A stretch of 64,000 nucleotides of DNA from positions 93,307 to 157,306 of the forward strand of contig JFHB01000059.1 of NCBI GenBank assembly GCA_000729835.1, written 5' to 3'. The DNA is from Atkinsonella hypoxylon (lineage: Eukaryota > Ascomycota > Sordariomycetes > Hypocreales > Clavicipitaceae). Numbering within the stretch: the first letter of the stretch is position 1; each line of letters starts with the position of its first letter. Below, in pieces: positions 25,301 through 34,361 of the stretch. Under the pieces are notes generated by a model, which saw only the letters and a list, made by a program, of their open reading frames with translations, was not told the DNA's origin and ran no database searches. The translations under genes were made by a program, and so were the position numbers.

Positions 25301-27990
25301 CCCCTGCTGGAGACGGCATGGATGACGACGAGTCGCTCCTGGCTGCTTTGCCACGAAACGAGAAGGGAGACGTCGTCAACGAGCATGGAGAATGCGTGGC
25401 CGTGGCGTATCTTCTCAAACGACCTCTGATTCGTGTGAAGCAACTTTTAAAACTGATCACATGCGTTGACACTATTGTAGCCTCTGACGATACGCGAGAG
25501 CTAGTGAGAGACTTTCAGGGTTTACAAGAAAAAGCTCGCCGACGTTTCAAAGAAGAAGTTGCACGGATTATTGACGAGGAAGCCATATGCACCAACACAT
25601 CAAGATGCCGCGATCTAGGAACACTGGAGTCTTCAGATTCAGTGACAATCGATGCTGCTCGGCAAGTCAGTGCCAAAGACATCTTCTCCCTGAGCCTATC
25701 GCACTCCAACAGTCAGAGACTCGACTGCCAAGTAGAACTGGTGCATAGAGATAATCAAAAAGACCCGAGTGACCGAGGGGACATTTTGATTCGAGAAACT
25801 GGAGACGGTTGCCGCCCATACCTTCTATTCCCTCCTATCTCCATGACCGACATCTCCGCTCGTACGGGGGATAATCATTTCGAGATGGTGGTCATGGTCC
25901 GGGGCACAAGCCGAGAAAAATCATGGCGTGAGTTCTTAATACTCAGGGCGGACGACGAAGATCAAATTCTTGACTGGCTCGATATTCTTCCACTGCTTCC
26001 CGTGCCACCCCTGGAGTTCGGTCCAATCTCCCTTGACGTCCCCCAAGAACCAACGACGCCGACAAAAGACCGTGAGCCCTTGATAGCGCCTCCTGCTGCA
26101 GGCTCACCGCAAAACTCACCTCGTTCTCCTATTGCAAAGGATGTCTCTAGCTCTACTCCGTCCTCTCCTGCGTCGAAGAAAACACTACCCATGAGATACC
26201 GCCAACGCGCCCCTCCCATTGAGCAAAGCCCTTCGCCTCCTGCTTTGCCAAAGACCCAGGAAAGTGACGCAGACAAGACGCCGACCAGGAGTTATCGCGT
26301 CAACGTGACCGACTCTGACAGGAGTCGACCACTTAAGGAGAGTATGCGACCTGATTTCTCACACTTGCGGGAAAAGAGACAGGAAAGCCAGCCACCAAAC
26401 ACAACGCCATATCGCGATGACGGAGCACCTCCGCCGCCAATCCATAGGACCCTGAGCACAAGTCCAAAAACAGAAGGCGGCCCTATAATCAAGGCAGCAC
26501 CACTTCTGCAACCTCCTGCAGATATCAAAGGCAGCGACAGACTTAAGCGCCGTACGTCGTCACCATTAAAACATGAGTATCTGCCATCGGATCAGTCTTC
26601 GACTTCAGAGGCTTACTCTACGGAAGAGTCTGATGCTGAATCCTCAGATGACGAGATCGAGAGCATTGACATTCCAGAGACCGAGCTCGGGGTCAGTATC
26701 AAGAGCGAATCTCGCTCTCCTGCGTACCATAGCAGTACTCCTCTCTTCATGCCAGAATCTGAATGCAGCCTGACGCCTTCCAATTCGGCCTCGCAGGCGG
26801 GGCTCCACGGTTACATAAATGATCCTACTGAACGAGTGTCGCGTTTTATAGCGCGCATCTCCCGGTGGTCTGACCAAGGAACATGGAAGGATATTACGAG
26901 TGATCCGTGCTCTATTGTAGTCCGAAATGGCCTTATCGAGGCCTATGCTTTCCGTACTGCGGCCAATCCTAACAGTGTTGACCCTCCTATCCTCGCCCTT
27001 GACCTCACTCCGCTTGTCCTTATCAGACAAAGCACTGCTGTCGATCTAGAGATTCGCTCCTCAGTCCAGTCTCACTCTAAACTTTATCAATCGCATAATG
27101 GAGGCAACTTCCGGTTCCGCTGCTTTGCCGCACCTGACTGCTACAATCTGTACATGTCTGTCCACCAAGCACGGCTCAACAACCAAAAGTTTATTGAGCT
27201 ACAGAACGAGGCCAGGTTCAAGAGTTTCGGCGAACGGCATACACCTGGTAACGACGGTGATGGCAGCAGTCGACGACGAAGCTGGTTCGGAAGGAAAAAC
27301 AGTTATCGAAGCTCAGTCCGTGCTCCATCGCAGTCCCACGATGGAGCTAGCACAACACCATCATCTACTCCATCGGCATCGAGCTTTCTCAAACGCCTCA
27401 CAATGAACGGAAACTTATCCTTCAACCTTGCCAAGTCTTTCATTGACAGACAGTCACGAGCCAGCAGTTATGGAAACAGCCTTTACACCTCAGATTCCTC
27501 ATCGGGGAGCGGGACGCCACCGCGCTCTCCTTCAGTGAGCGTTGAAAATAGTGGGCTTCGCTCAAGTAATCCAGCCACAGAGAACATACGAATCCGGCTG
27601 CATCTGCTGATTCCCCCGGCCAAGTGGGAAGACTATGGAAATTGCAGCCTACAGATTCGGCGACCACCACTAGGATGGCGCCAAGCGCTCAGAGCCGACC
27701 ACGGCCTCGAAAAGCGTATCACAGTAACCACGTTGCCAAAGAAAGACTCGGAGGAGCCTAAGATCATGCTTGATGCGGTCCTAGGAAGCGGTTGCTTCTC
27801 CGCCATGGGCAGTCGAGGAATCGTATGTGGCGTATGGGAAGAGGTGAAGAATGGGGATGGTGTCGTGGGTATGGTTCCCGAAACGGGCGCGACGGGCGGA
27901 AACATCAAGAAGTGGTGTTTCCAGTTTGGGAACGTAGCCGAGGCCAATGGGGTGCTCAGGCTCGTACATCAGGAAGTATTACGAGCCTAG
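22351..27990 (+). CDS. Giant DH/PH (RhoGEF-like) protein, 1879 aa
   Basis: Single exon. Residues 1-860 are disordered and Ser/Arg/Pro-rich (many SP, TP and RRxS sites). A Dbl-homology-like helical domain runs from about residue 868 (LLREFIDDENLYGRELKTL) to about 1075 (ARRRFKEEVARIIDEE). A PH-like domain follows (about 1105-1215: DIFSLSLSHSNSQRL to EFLILRADDEDQILDWLDIL). After a second disordered linker come two more beta-rich, PH-like modules: about 1490-1620 (RFIARISRWSDQGTWKDI ... FRCFAAPDCYNLYMSVHQ) and the C-terminal 120 residues (IRIRLHLLIPPAKWEDYG ... WCFQFGNVAEANGVLRLVHQ). DH-PH proteins load GTP on Rho-family GTPases at membranes; that activity is inferred. The GTPase is unknown. The start ATG is the first in frame, with an in-frame stop upstream. 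Confidence 0.85.
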   Translation: MPSISPDDDVPHTPATPSETSKPDSNATVETPTKNGAASGASGSDDSTPVVVVKPRPRANSKKEPPTLLLDFFRGKQSPARLAAERKRRQSIELVKAEMRQEMRESAVRKVQKPGGVRDRVQKWQKAQSEAMIEGDPDDAATEPTDLAFMGEDLESVTESDRVRIKLRQKKRSSSKPKPLPEFLLGDPPSGNNKTYENCATPPSSPPKRRVVSDEHWRKSRARKSPSRRVSPTSSGRPLRSARDSPSDSVQKSGGDLSVASKVKEWAAKVDPSDASPLTQSRRSPKSRDRGARPEGVRNKNRGSAGDFTARWVTNPKKRQDDGIRVKSMAVKKPLDDDGIRVNAHDSIATDNDTSIGERSISETSKRNLTTDGHRRILRSRSKTTSGSSRRSSPSSKSRIKREPTELSNQTHNQVDATASPTNIEESDESIIDTPTKGKGSVRQKPRAKFSEISKLIDESSLLSEEQSNLSSVCNTASDLASSLANKSIADIPGDIPFGHSAFTELGFTRGGQPKSKPKRAKVDRNTSLKSMPKVFKKVVEESKKIIHEINESPRHQVANNPPSIEKWLSNTVDPFVESNSVTEKDSGHSLSTNEHCDRSSQQIAEPRRRNSHRTKLPRHQQSTTKTPTKINKQVSDDPAAADDAENRPAPESAKETTTPTPTGLKRSKATKSNSSPLKQSSGKRQALGVLKEAFQGESSSIPVRPKSYQGIEERKFSDAADVFQPLQIKKLTPVSPTHETTRSTSHERNEELSDFRLAAPRVKPPTRGDHELSTIMSEEGSSAAYSELSSDVTQSTLTQSTVLTEDSEASKLNKNHAPGLKRRLTKHSDLVSVLSLPDDSNIPNTIRSNCSRPSLRKQRGPFGDVMAQELLREFIDDENLYGRELKTLVDGVVPVLLSHVINGTKATELFGLSSSPLGKIPDNISKSVVNMGVALEKLRSAHKKAPTSDIRKMANWAHGVVPMYDSYLSAWRLGFDEVVVNLAPAGDGMDDDESLLAALPRNEKGDVVNEHGECVAVAYLLKRPLIRVKQLLKLITCVDTIVASDDTRELVRDFQGLQEKARRRFKEEVARIIDEEAICTNTSRCRDLGTLESSDSVTIDAARQVSAKDIFSLSLSHSNSQRLDCQVELVHRDNQKDPSDRGDILIRETGDGCRPYLLFPPISMTDISARTGDNHFEMVVMVRGTSREKSWREFLILRADDEDQILDWLDILPLLPVPPLEFGPISLDVPQEPTTPTKDREPLIAPPAAGSPQNSPRSPIAKDVSSSTPSSPASKKTLPMRYRQRAPPIEQSPSPPALPKTQESDADKTPTRSYRVNVTDSDRSRPLKESMRPDFSHLREKRQESQPPNTTPYRDDGAPPPPIHRTLSTSPKTEGGPIIKAAPLLQPPADIKGSDRLKRRTSSPLKHEYLPSDQSSTSEAYSTEESDAESSDDEIESIDIPETELGVSIKSESRSPAYHSSTPLFMPESECSLTPSNSASQAGLHGYINDPTERVSRFIARISRWSDQGTWKDITSDPCSIVVRNGLIEAYAFRTAANPNSVDPPILALDLTPLVLIRQSTAVDLEIRSSVQSHSKLYQSHNGGNFRFRCFAAPDCYNLYMSVHQARLNNQKFIELQNEARFKSFGERHTPGNDGDGSSRRRSWFGRKNSYRSSVRAPSQSHDGASTTPSSTPSASSFLKRLTMNGNLSFNLAKSFIDRQSRASSYGNSLYTSDSSSGSGTPPRSPSVSVENSGLRSSNPATENIRIRLHLLIPPAKWEDYGNCSLQIRRPPLGWRQALRADHGLEKRITVTTLPKKDSEEPKIMLDAVLGSGCFSAMGSRGIVCGVWEEVKNGDGVVGMVPETGATGGNIKKWCFQFGNVAEANGVLRLVHQEVLRA

Positions 27991-28873
27991 AGTGTCTCCT
28001 GGGCCATCTTCTTCTCTTTTCGAGCGTGGCGTATAAGGCTTTATCTTTTCGACGTTATCACGATACCAAATTATTGGGGTACTAGGAATTGAGTATGCTT
28101 ACAGCGGATTGATATTCCTATTGCATTTACGTTTCACACTGTCCTCTTTTTCATCATATATCTCGCTCCCCACGGACGAAGTATATAGCACATGGGTTTT
28201 CGGAGCTCTATGGAGCATTTAATTCACGGTGTTGGTGGGTTGCGACAACGGGTTTATATGGGAAAGAGCGGTAGCGATGTTTTATCATCATATTTTATAC
28301 GTCATGTCTCATGTTCTTTGGTATGGCGTTTGGCCTTGCATATACATGGGATGGGATATCCACGTGAATATGTTTTTGATCACTACTGTGGTAGTTTAGG
28401 TCCTTGGTTTGATGGCGGGATTTGAGAGCCACATGTGATGGATACAATGTGAATCTATTACTTGAGATGACTTTGCTAGTGCTACTTGCGTGTTTTACCA
28501 CTGAGATTAGATTCTTACTGCGAAGGACTTCAAACTGACGATGAAAGCCAATGGGTGGTGGTTCGAGCTCGGAATAGGTGCTTAGGGTGCGGTAAGTTCT
28601 TACTATTACTTTGAGCATAATCAGTCAAGGACATTACTTCCTTGGTCACCTTGGAGAGCCTCTCGGTATCCCAAAGACCAGCGCTCAACAATGAAGTTGT
28701 AGCCAACAAAGGTTCTCTGTTGTGGCTGACGCTGTTTCCAGTTTGGATCCTTGGCCAGGCATCGTATCGTGGTCGTCTTCCTCGAGCCCGAACTCTGCAG
28801 AACGACTTTCCTGAGCCTCAGCAAGTCATTTTACAGCGGTAGAGGAGGATAAAATGGTAGTCGCGGAATAATG
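27991..28873. other. Intergenic: 3' side of the DH/PH gene to the tRNA
   Basis: Moderately AT-rich, with no gene supported. Confidence 0.5.
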
Positions 28874-28897
28874 CAAAAAAAAAAAAGGAGCAAAAAA
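28874..28897 (-). terminator. RNA polymerase III terminator of the tRNA
   Basis: Reading the minus strand, a T6 run (28897-28892) lies four bases after the tRNA discriminator base and a T12 run (28886-28875) follows, as expected for a Pol III stop with a back-up. Confidence 0.75.
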
Positions 28898-28901
28898 GAC
28901 A

Positions 28902-29058
28902 TGTCCTCAGCGAGACTCGAACTCGCGACCTTCGGATTACTCCAATGTTTGACTGGATCATACCATGTATCTATGCTACGTTAGTGGATGCGCTGGCTAG
29001 ATGCATTGCTGTGGGAGACTAACGAGACCGACGCTTTAACCAACTAAGCCATGAAGAC
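28902..29058 (-). tRNA. tRNA-Thr(CGT) with an 83-nt intron
   Basis: The acceptor stem GTCTTCA/TGAGGAC pairs fully (one G-U) with discriminator A at 28902. D arm GCTT-AGTTGGTTA-AAGC, anticodon loop CTCGT with anticodon CGT at 29024-29022, T arm GCGAG-TTCGAGT-CTCGC and a 5-nt variable loop are all in order. Both internal promoter boxes are intact. An intron of 83 nt interrupts the anticodon loop: 29020-28938 if placed after position 37, or 29021-28939 if placed after position 36. Two oddities: the canonical placement leaves U at 37 where threonine tRNAs have A (the t6A site), and the anticodon stem closes with a U31-U39 mismatch. It reads ACG codons. Confidence 0.85.
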
Positions 29059-29692
29059 TGAGCCGTTTCATTGGACCGGAGTGAGACTATTTGTACTCAT
29101 ATAGGGGTCTCTGCAGGCTGCGAAGCAGACGTGGTTATTCTTCTCCTTTCTTTCCTTCATTCAAGGTGAAGGGGAATGTCAACTGGGACAGTGTTTTGGA
29201 CCAAAGAGATGAGTGTGATGGCAAGCTTTTTTAAAATTAAAAGTTGAGTTAAACTAGTTACCACGTATAGAGCATGATTTCTATAGTTTATATCATTGAG
29301 AGAAACCTAATATCGCAATGCGCCAAGGCTATTGCCCATAATGCCCTTTTGAAATAATCGTGCACTTAAGTATTGACTCATGCTCGGGAGAAGTTTTATC
29401 TACACCGCGCGTTCCTGCAATCAGGTATAGATCGATGGAGGACACATAAGATAGTTCAGAGAAAGTAAATTTGGCCTTGTTCTTTTGGGCTAAATTGCAA
29501 GCTGCCAGCCACATGAAGTCGTTAGATGAAAAGCAAAAGCCCTAACCTAAGTGCCCCCCCCCCCCCTCCCCAATCCGATGATGCACAACGTCGGAAAGTG
29601 CACCATATGTACAAGATGCTCTGCCCCGCAATAGATCCCATCATCTGGCAAAAGAAGAAGAACAAGAAGAAAAAAAGAAAAAAAAAACCACC
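29059..29692. other. Intergenic with poly-C run
   Basis: No gene. It contains a run of 13 C (29554-29566) and an A/G-rich tract at 29648-29687 in the likely 3' UTR of the secreted-protein gene. Confidence 0.55.
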
Positions 29693-30946
29693 CTAGCCAA
29701 ATTGGCAGTAAGCGGGCCCCTGGGACCATCCAAGGAGTCTATTGGCAATGTCACTCGAGTAGCAGTGCGTGGCGATGCCGTCCTGCAACAGGCCATTGGC
29801 CGCAATGGAGCCCGAGTTGTAGATACGAGCGGCCTTGTAGTACTTGCTTACGCCGCTGCCGGCCGAGGCCAAGATCTGCTGGAGCCCCTCCCCGGAAGAA
29901 GTACCCGTAACGCCGTCCTGGATCATGCCGATGATCTGCGAGGACGGGCACGGGCTGACGTTGTAGCACGAATGGGGGCCGTTGTGGGACTGCATCAGGC
30001 CCGGGTTCACGACGCCGTTGTCTGTGGTCGGGGCGCGGACGCAGCCGCCGGATTCTTGCATGACGACGGCGAGGATGAAGCGGTTGTCTACGCCCGAGGA
30101 CTGGGACACGGACTGGATGGCCTGCTTAAGGTCCTCGCTCTCCTGAGGGGAGTTGTTGGCCTGGCCGAAGGCGGAGCAGGACCCGTGGATCGTGTTGGCG
30201 AGGTTGGCGGACCACATGGATTCGAAGTCGGCCCATTGGGATTCTTCGGGCCAGCCCTGGGAGGGATCGCCGTTGCCGATGAAGGTTCGGATGTAGCCGG
30301 GGCCGGAGCCGGAGCGAGGGCCGGAGGTTGACGCGGGAGCTGCAGAACTGGAGCTGACTGCAGAACTCGAGCTGGCTGCAGAACTGGAGCTGACTGCAGA
30401 ACTCGAGCTGGCTGCAGAACTGGAACTGGCTGCAGAACTGGAACTGGCTGCAGAATTGGAACTGGCTGCAGAACTGGAACTGGCTGCAGAATTGGAACTA
30501 GCTGCAGAATTGGAACTAGCTGCAGCGGTGGGAGCCGCTATTCCCACAGCTGCTCCCATCTCGGGATAATTCTGGAAGGGCAGGCGGACGGAGGTGATTC
30601 GCGTCTCTGTTACGACCTGTGTCTGAGTTGTGCTCATCGTCAGAAACGTGGTTGTAGTTGGCTCGGGACCCCTGTTTGCGCCTCCATTTCCACTGCCGCT
30701 TCCACTATTTCCAGTAATCGCGTTAATGGCGCACGAAGAGCCAGAGCAGATGCACTCGGTCCCTGGGGCGACGCCCATCCATTGAATCGAAGCGTCAATG
30801 TTGCAAATGGCAAACTGGTTGTTGCCGTTGCAGACCAGAGCACCGGGCTCGCAGCTTCGAGGCAGGAGACTTGATTCGACGGGGAAGGCTGCAACAGCAG
30901 CGATGAAGTTGAAGAGAACAGATGCTGAAAACGTAACGGTCTTCAT
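29693..30946 (-). CDS. Secreted lysozyme/transglycosylase-like protein with N-terminal Cys-rich module
   Basis: Single exon, 417 aa. A signal peptide (MKTVTFSASVLFNFIAAVAA) precedes a six-Cys module at residues 31-73 (C32, C39, C48, C65, C67, C72) resembling small fungal carbohydrate-binding modules such as CBM19. A Gly/Ser linker and a Ser/Ala tandem-repeat region (about residues 140-203) lead to a C-terminal transglycosylase (SLT/GH23-like) domain: FILAVVMQESGG with a likely catalytic Glu298, NPGLMQSHNG, and the helical end YYKAARIYNSGSIAANGLL. It should be exported and could cut peptidoglycan or chitin-type polymers. The Ser-rich linker would be O-glycosylated. An anti-bacterial or wall-remodelling role is inferred. 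The gene is complete, next to AT-rich DNA. Confidence 0.85.
   Translation of the reverse strand: MKTVTFSASVLFNFIAAVAAFPVESSLLPRSCEPGALVCNGNNQFAICNIDASIQWMGVAPGTECICSGSSCAINAITGNSGSGSGNGGANRGPEPTTTTFLTMSTTQTQVVTETRITSVRLPFQNYPEMGAAVGIAAPTAAASSNSAASSNSAASSSSAASSNSAASSSSAASSSSAASSSSAVSSSSAASSSSAVSSSSAAPASTSGPRSGSGPGYIRTFIGNGDPSQGWPEESQWADFESMWSANLANTIHGSCSAFGQANNSPQESEDLKQAIQSVSQSSGVDNRFILAVVMQESGGCVRAPTTDNGVVNPGLMQSHNGPHSCYNVSPCPSSQIIGMIQDGVTGTSSGEGLQQILASAGSGVSKYYKAARIYNSGSIAANGLLQDGIATHCYSSDIANRLLGWSQGPAYCQFG
30337..30525. repeat. 18-bp coding minisatellite (Ser/Ala linker)
   Basis: About ten imperfect 18-bp units of the form CTGCAGAACTGGAGCTGA encode AASSSS/AASSNS/AVSSSS hexapeptides on the minus strand. 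Units differ by silent or Ser/Asn, Ala/Val changes, and the length is a multiple of three, so copy-number change keeps the frame. Confidence 0.9.
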
Positions 30947-33658
30947 CTTGACTTGAGTGAGCGTGTAAGAGAGAGTATGATCCTTGTGAGGGACTTGGAT
31001 ATGTTTCTATAATGTAAAAGAGAGACTCGTCTTGCGAGAGAGTTGGATGTGTTTCTATAAAGTCAAGGGAGGGAAGGACAGGAAAATAGAAGCAATTTTC
31101 TATAAAGAAGGTATCTTGGTGGGAACTGCGCAGCAGTCGGGGAATATCTCGAGACTATAGACGTTGTCTCGGAGGGTTGTTGTAATGGTGATGTCGTTGA
31201 GACGTTCAGGAAAGGAAGGAACCTGCTCGGGGCAGAACGCGAGGAACCGGGGAATAGAAAGGAATGAAGAGGACTACCGGCCAGCAGTCTACCAAGAAAA
31301 AGAGCGATTTGGTGATCCGAGCTGGTTCGAGGCAGAGGAAGTGTCCTGTTGGTCGGGGGTGAGTAGTGCCTTTTGTATTTTCTCCCTCCCCGTCTACCGT
31401 CTGCCCTCTGCTCTCAGCCACGGGACCCCGGTACGGCGTAATGACGCATACAGATGGATGGACCAAGCACGTATGTACTTGCTACTCGCGATGGGCTTAC
31501 GAAAAAATCAGCGGCCCGCCCGCCAGCCAGCCATTGAGGCCTGAACAATCCGTCCAAACCCGGCTGTCTAGTTCCGAGCGGTATAGACATGCTCCCCGGT
31601 GGCCAATGAATGATTGGCAAAGTGGCTGGTCAATGCGGCCTATGGCCATGCAGGCACCGTCCTTGAATCTTTTGCGCTCGTTAGCGGCACGCTAGCGTGA
31701 AATGCGAGGCGTGCCTTCCTGCCTTTTCGGTGCCTGGGGGCGCTGCCTCCCAAGCCAATCGCCGCTAGTATCTTGCATCTGCACGTGCCCAGCCCAAACT
31801 CGGGGCAGGCAGGGGGAACCAGTTGATTCCATCAATTCTGCTCCCCCGGCTCACTGCTAGCCCCTGGAGCCCCCTGGAGCCCCTGAGGGCTCTCATAGAC
31901 GAGCCAGGCCAACATGTTGATGTTGCTGCCGCTGTTTCCTTCAGCTGCCTGCCTGCCGTGCGACCTGCCACCGACGGCATTGCGGCAAATTGTGGACTCG
32001 TGGAGGCTGAGACCCCAGGTGGCTACTGCCAGGGAGGAAAGCCCTTACGGAGCAGGGCGGAGCAAGTGCAAGCCAGGGCAAGGGCAGGCAGGCAGACATG
32101 ACAGGTCGGAGAGCCGCAACGTTAATTCCCCGTGCCGGAGCTGCCCAATGGCATGCATGACATGACAGCTGCACGCGAACCCGTCGTACCACCCCGTGGT
32201 ATGTTCACCATGCAGGCAGGCACGTGCATCCAGCAGCATTATACCGCTTCACGCCATTCAAGGTCGTCATGCAAAGTGCTGGTGGCAGGATCGGTGCGCC
32301 CCCAGAGGCAGAGGGCCTTTTCGGCATTGACTGGCGTCTTCTCCGTCAGTTTCAGGCCAGATTATTTCCATAAAAGCCGCGAGCAAGTCGTCAGGTGTCG
32401 ACAAAGTGATCGGTTTGATGGGAGGGAGACGATCGATAGGTGGGTTCATTCAACCATGTAACCAAATTACACGGTGGGTAGGGGGTATAGCATCAATTGA
32501 TATTGAGCATTTGGAAAAATACAAAAAAATAAAAAAAATAAAAAAATAAAAACCTCGTGGGCATCCACCACAAGGCGGTGGGTGATAAAACTATACTCCG
32601 TACGGAGTCATTAAATGTCTGGTCCAGTCTGGTAATTTTATTTTATCGAGCTTTAATTGCGTGCGCTGTGGCGTCGGCAGCCAAGAAGTCAAATTCAGGG
32701 TGGCTGGTGACGCGAGATTCATTTGTCATCTCGACTGAACTAAGCGACTTTCCCCACTAAAGACTTACTTCTTTTGGCGCTTTTTAGAGCTTATGTTCTC
32801 CCTAACAGCTACTAACACTTGCGATGTAAATTAATATACCAATTATTGCATAAATTATTCTATTTATTGTTGCGTTAGTTACTGCGCCATCTATTAATTT
32901 AGTGACTATCTCAATTAATTGATTATTTTATTAGTCAATGTCATTATACTATTACTTAGCCAGCCTTTCAGTTAGAGAGTGATGGCACCTGTTGGTGGAT
33001 TTTCCAGCTGAGTATTTGCTTGCCCCACAAAAATTATGCATGGCGCTTAGCAAGAGATTCAACTACGAAACGGTCAACTTAGCCACGACTTTGTGAATTA
33101 AAGTTGCCGACTGCTTTGTAGCGTCTAAGCATGCATCCGTGGCTTTTCGGTTTTTTTTTTTTTTTTTAAATAAATTTCTCCTTCTCCGCCGTCGTGACTG
33201 ATGCCGAAGAGGCTGCTTAGCAATTGAAGAAGCTGCTCACGATGATTCCGCGATTGCTGTTTCCGATGCCCCTGCATCTTAAAACCCGGGAAGAGTATAT
33301 TATCGCCAAGGTGCTGTATAGAGGTGTTAATCAGGCTTATACAGAGCAGAGCTCTTTGCAGCATTCCTAGGCGCTTGCCACACTATAGCATGAATAAGGC
33401 GAGGTAAGGGCTACTGTCAGCATCATGATTAACTAAGGCCGCTCAATTTTTTTTTAAAAAAAGTACCAGTCCCATAAACAAATGAATGTTCAATGTTCAA
33501 TGTTCAATGTTAGCAAGGGTAAAATTGCTCGCTGCAAATGGGCTGCCGTTTCTGACCTCCCTGTCTCCCTGTCCCACTTATAATCTCCAAGCGCTCCCAC
33601 TTGCTTTTAAAAAAATTTTCTATAGTTAGACCCAACATGAACATGAACATGTACTACA
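30947..33658. other. Gene-poor interval, 2.7 kb
   Basis: No gene is supported. The 30950-31150 part is the promoter side of the secreted-protein gene and has two related segments, GTTTCTATAATGTAAAAGAG and GTTTCTATAAAGTCAAGGGA (31002-31068). The 31.5-32.4 kb part is GC-richer; from 32.46 kb onward base composition shifts sharply to AT, with A-rich and TAAT-rich tracts. Confidence 0.5.
32595..32608. repeat. Perfect 14-bp palindrome ACTCCGTACGGAGT
   Basis: The sequence is its own reverse complement. Half-sites (TACGGAGTA, TATTCCGTAC) recur in other gaps, near 20042, 38503 and 38650. It may be a common fungal intergenic motif or a binding site; no function is assigned. Confidence 0.75.
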
Positions 33659-34361
33659 TTACATACATTTCAATTCCCACCCAACTCCTACCTTTTTAGA
33701 GCCCCTTGTCTTCATGCTGACCAAGAGCAGAGCACTTGCCACACCGCTTGGGCTGTTGAGGGGAGAGCATTCGCCATTCGTGTGGCCAGGTGCGTCGCAT
33801 TTGTAGCAGGCTACGGAATAGTGGGATTGTATCTTCCAGATTGGGACTACATGATATGTCACAAGACTAGGTTATAATCCAACAAAAGCACACACGGGCC
33901 ACACATCAGACAGTGGAGAGTTTGCCTTGAAGGACGAAGTGCACCGTCCGCGCTGCTTACGCTATTATACACCAGTTCCATAGCGCGGCTGGCTAACCCT
34001 CCACTCTCATAGTAGTCATAGACGTCCCGCATGAAGCTGTCAAGATTCAAGATGTGAGCCCGAGATAGCTGCGTGTTGCCACGCAAATAGTGGTAGTAAG
34101 GCAGGGATTAGCAGACCTCTCTTCTGTTTAGCCTCCTGAAGCGTTGCAATCTCCGATTTGCCTTTATAAGACTGCTATTAGTGTTGCATTTCCCGCATGC
34201 CATACTCTAGGATTAAGACCCTTGCTTCCAAGAGAACCCTGTTCTATCGAGCATCGTGGGAGCATATAGAGACCTCTTTTACAAGCAGGCGTAGGTAAAT
34301 ACAATGTTGCGAATCTAGTCACAATTCGGGCGCAAAAGTTGCAAAAGGATGCGCTAACCAT
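33659..34361 (-). pseudogene. Gene remnant with CCHC zinc knuckle
   Basis: Three short minus-strand frames in succession look coding. The first is 34361-34164. The second (34086-33859) contains DSFMRDVYDYYESGGLASRA and ELVYNSVSSADGALR, which resembles the helical tail of fungal BTB/POZ-type proteins. The third (33862-33659) contains CYKCDAPGHTNGEC, a perfect C-x2-C-x4-H-x4-C knuckle. No start codon and no set of splice sites that I can find joins them. An eroded gene in AT-rich DNA is the best reading; a short-exon gene is possible. Confidence 0.35.

Noticed and set aside
29702..30331. 209-codon plus-strand frame opposite the secreted enzyme
   Set aside because: It is the antisense shadow of the GC-biased codons of the minus-strand gene, which has the signal peptide and motifs.
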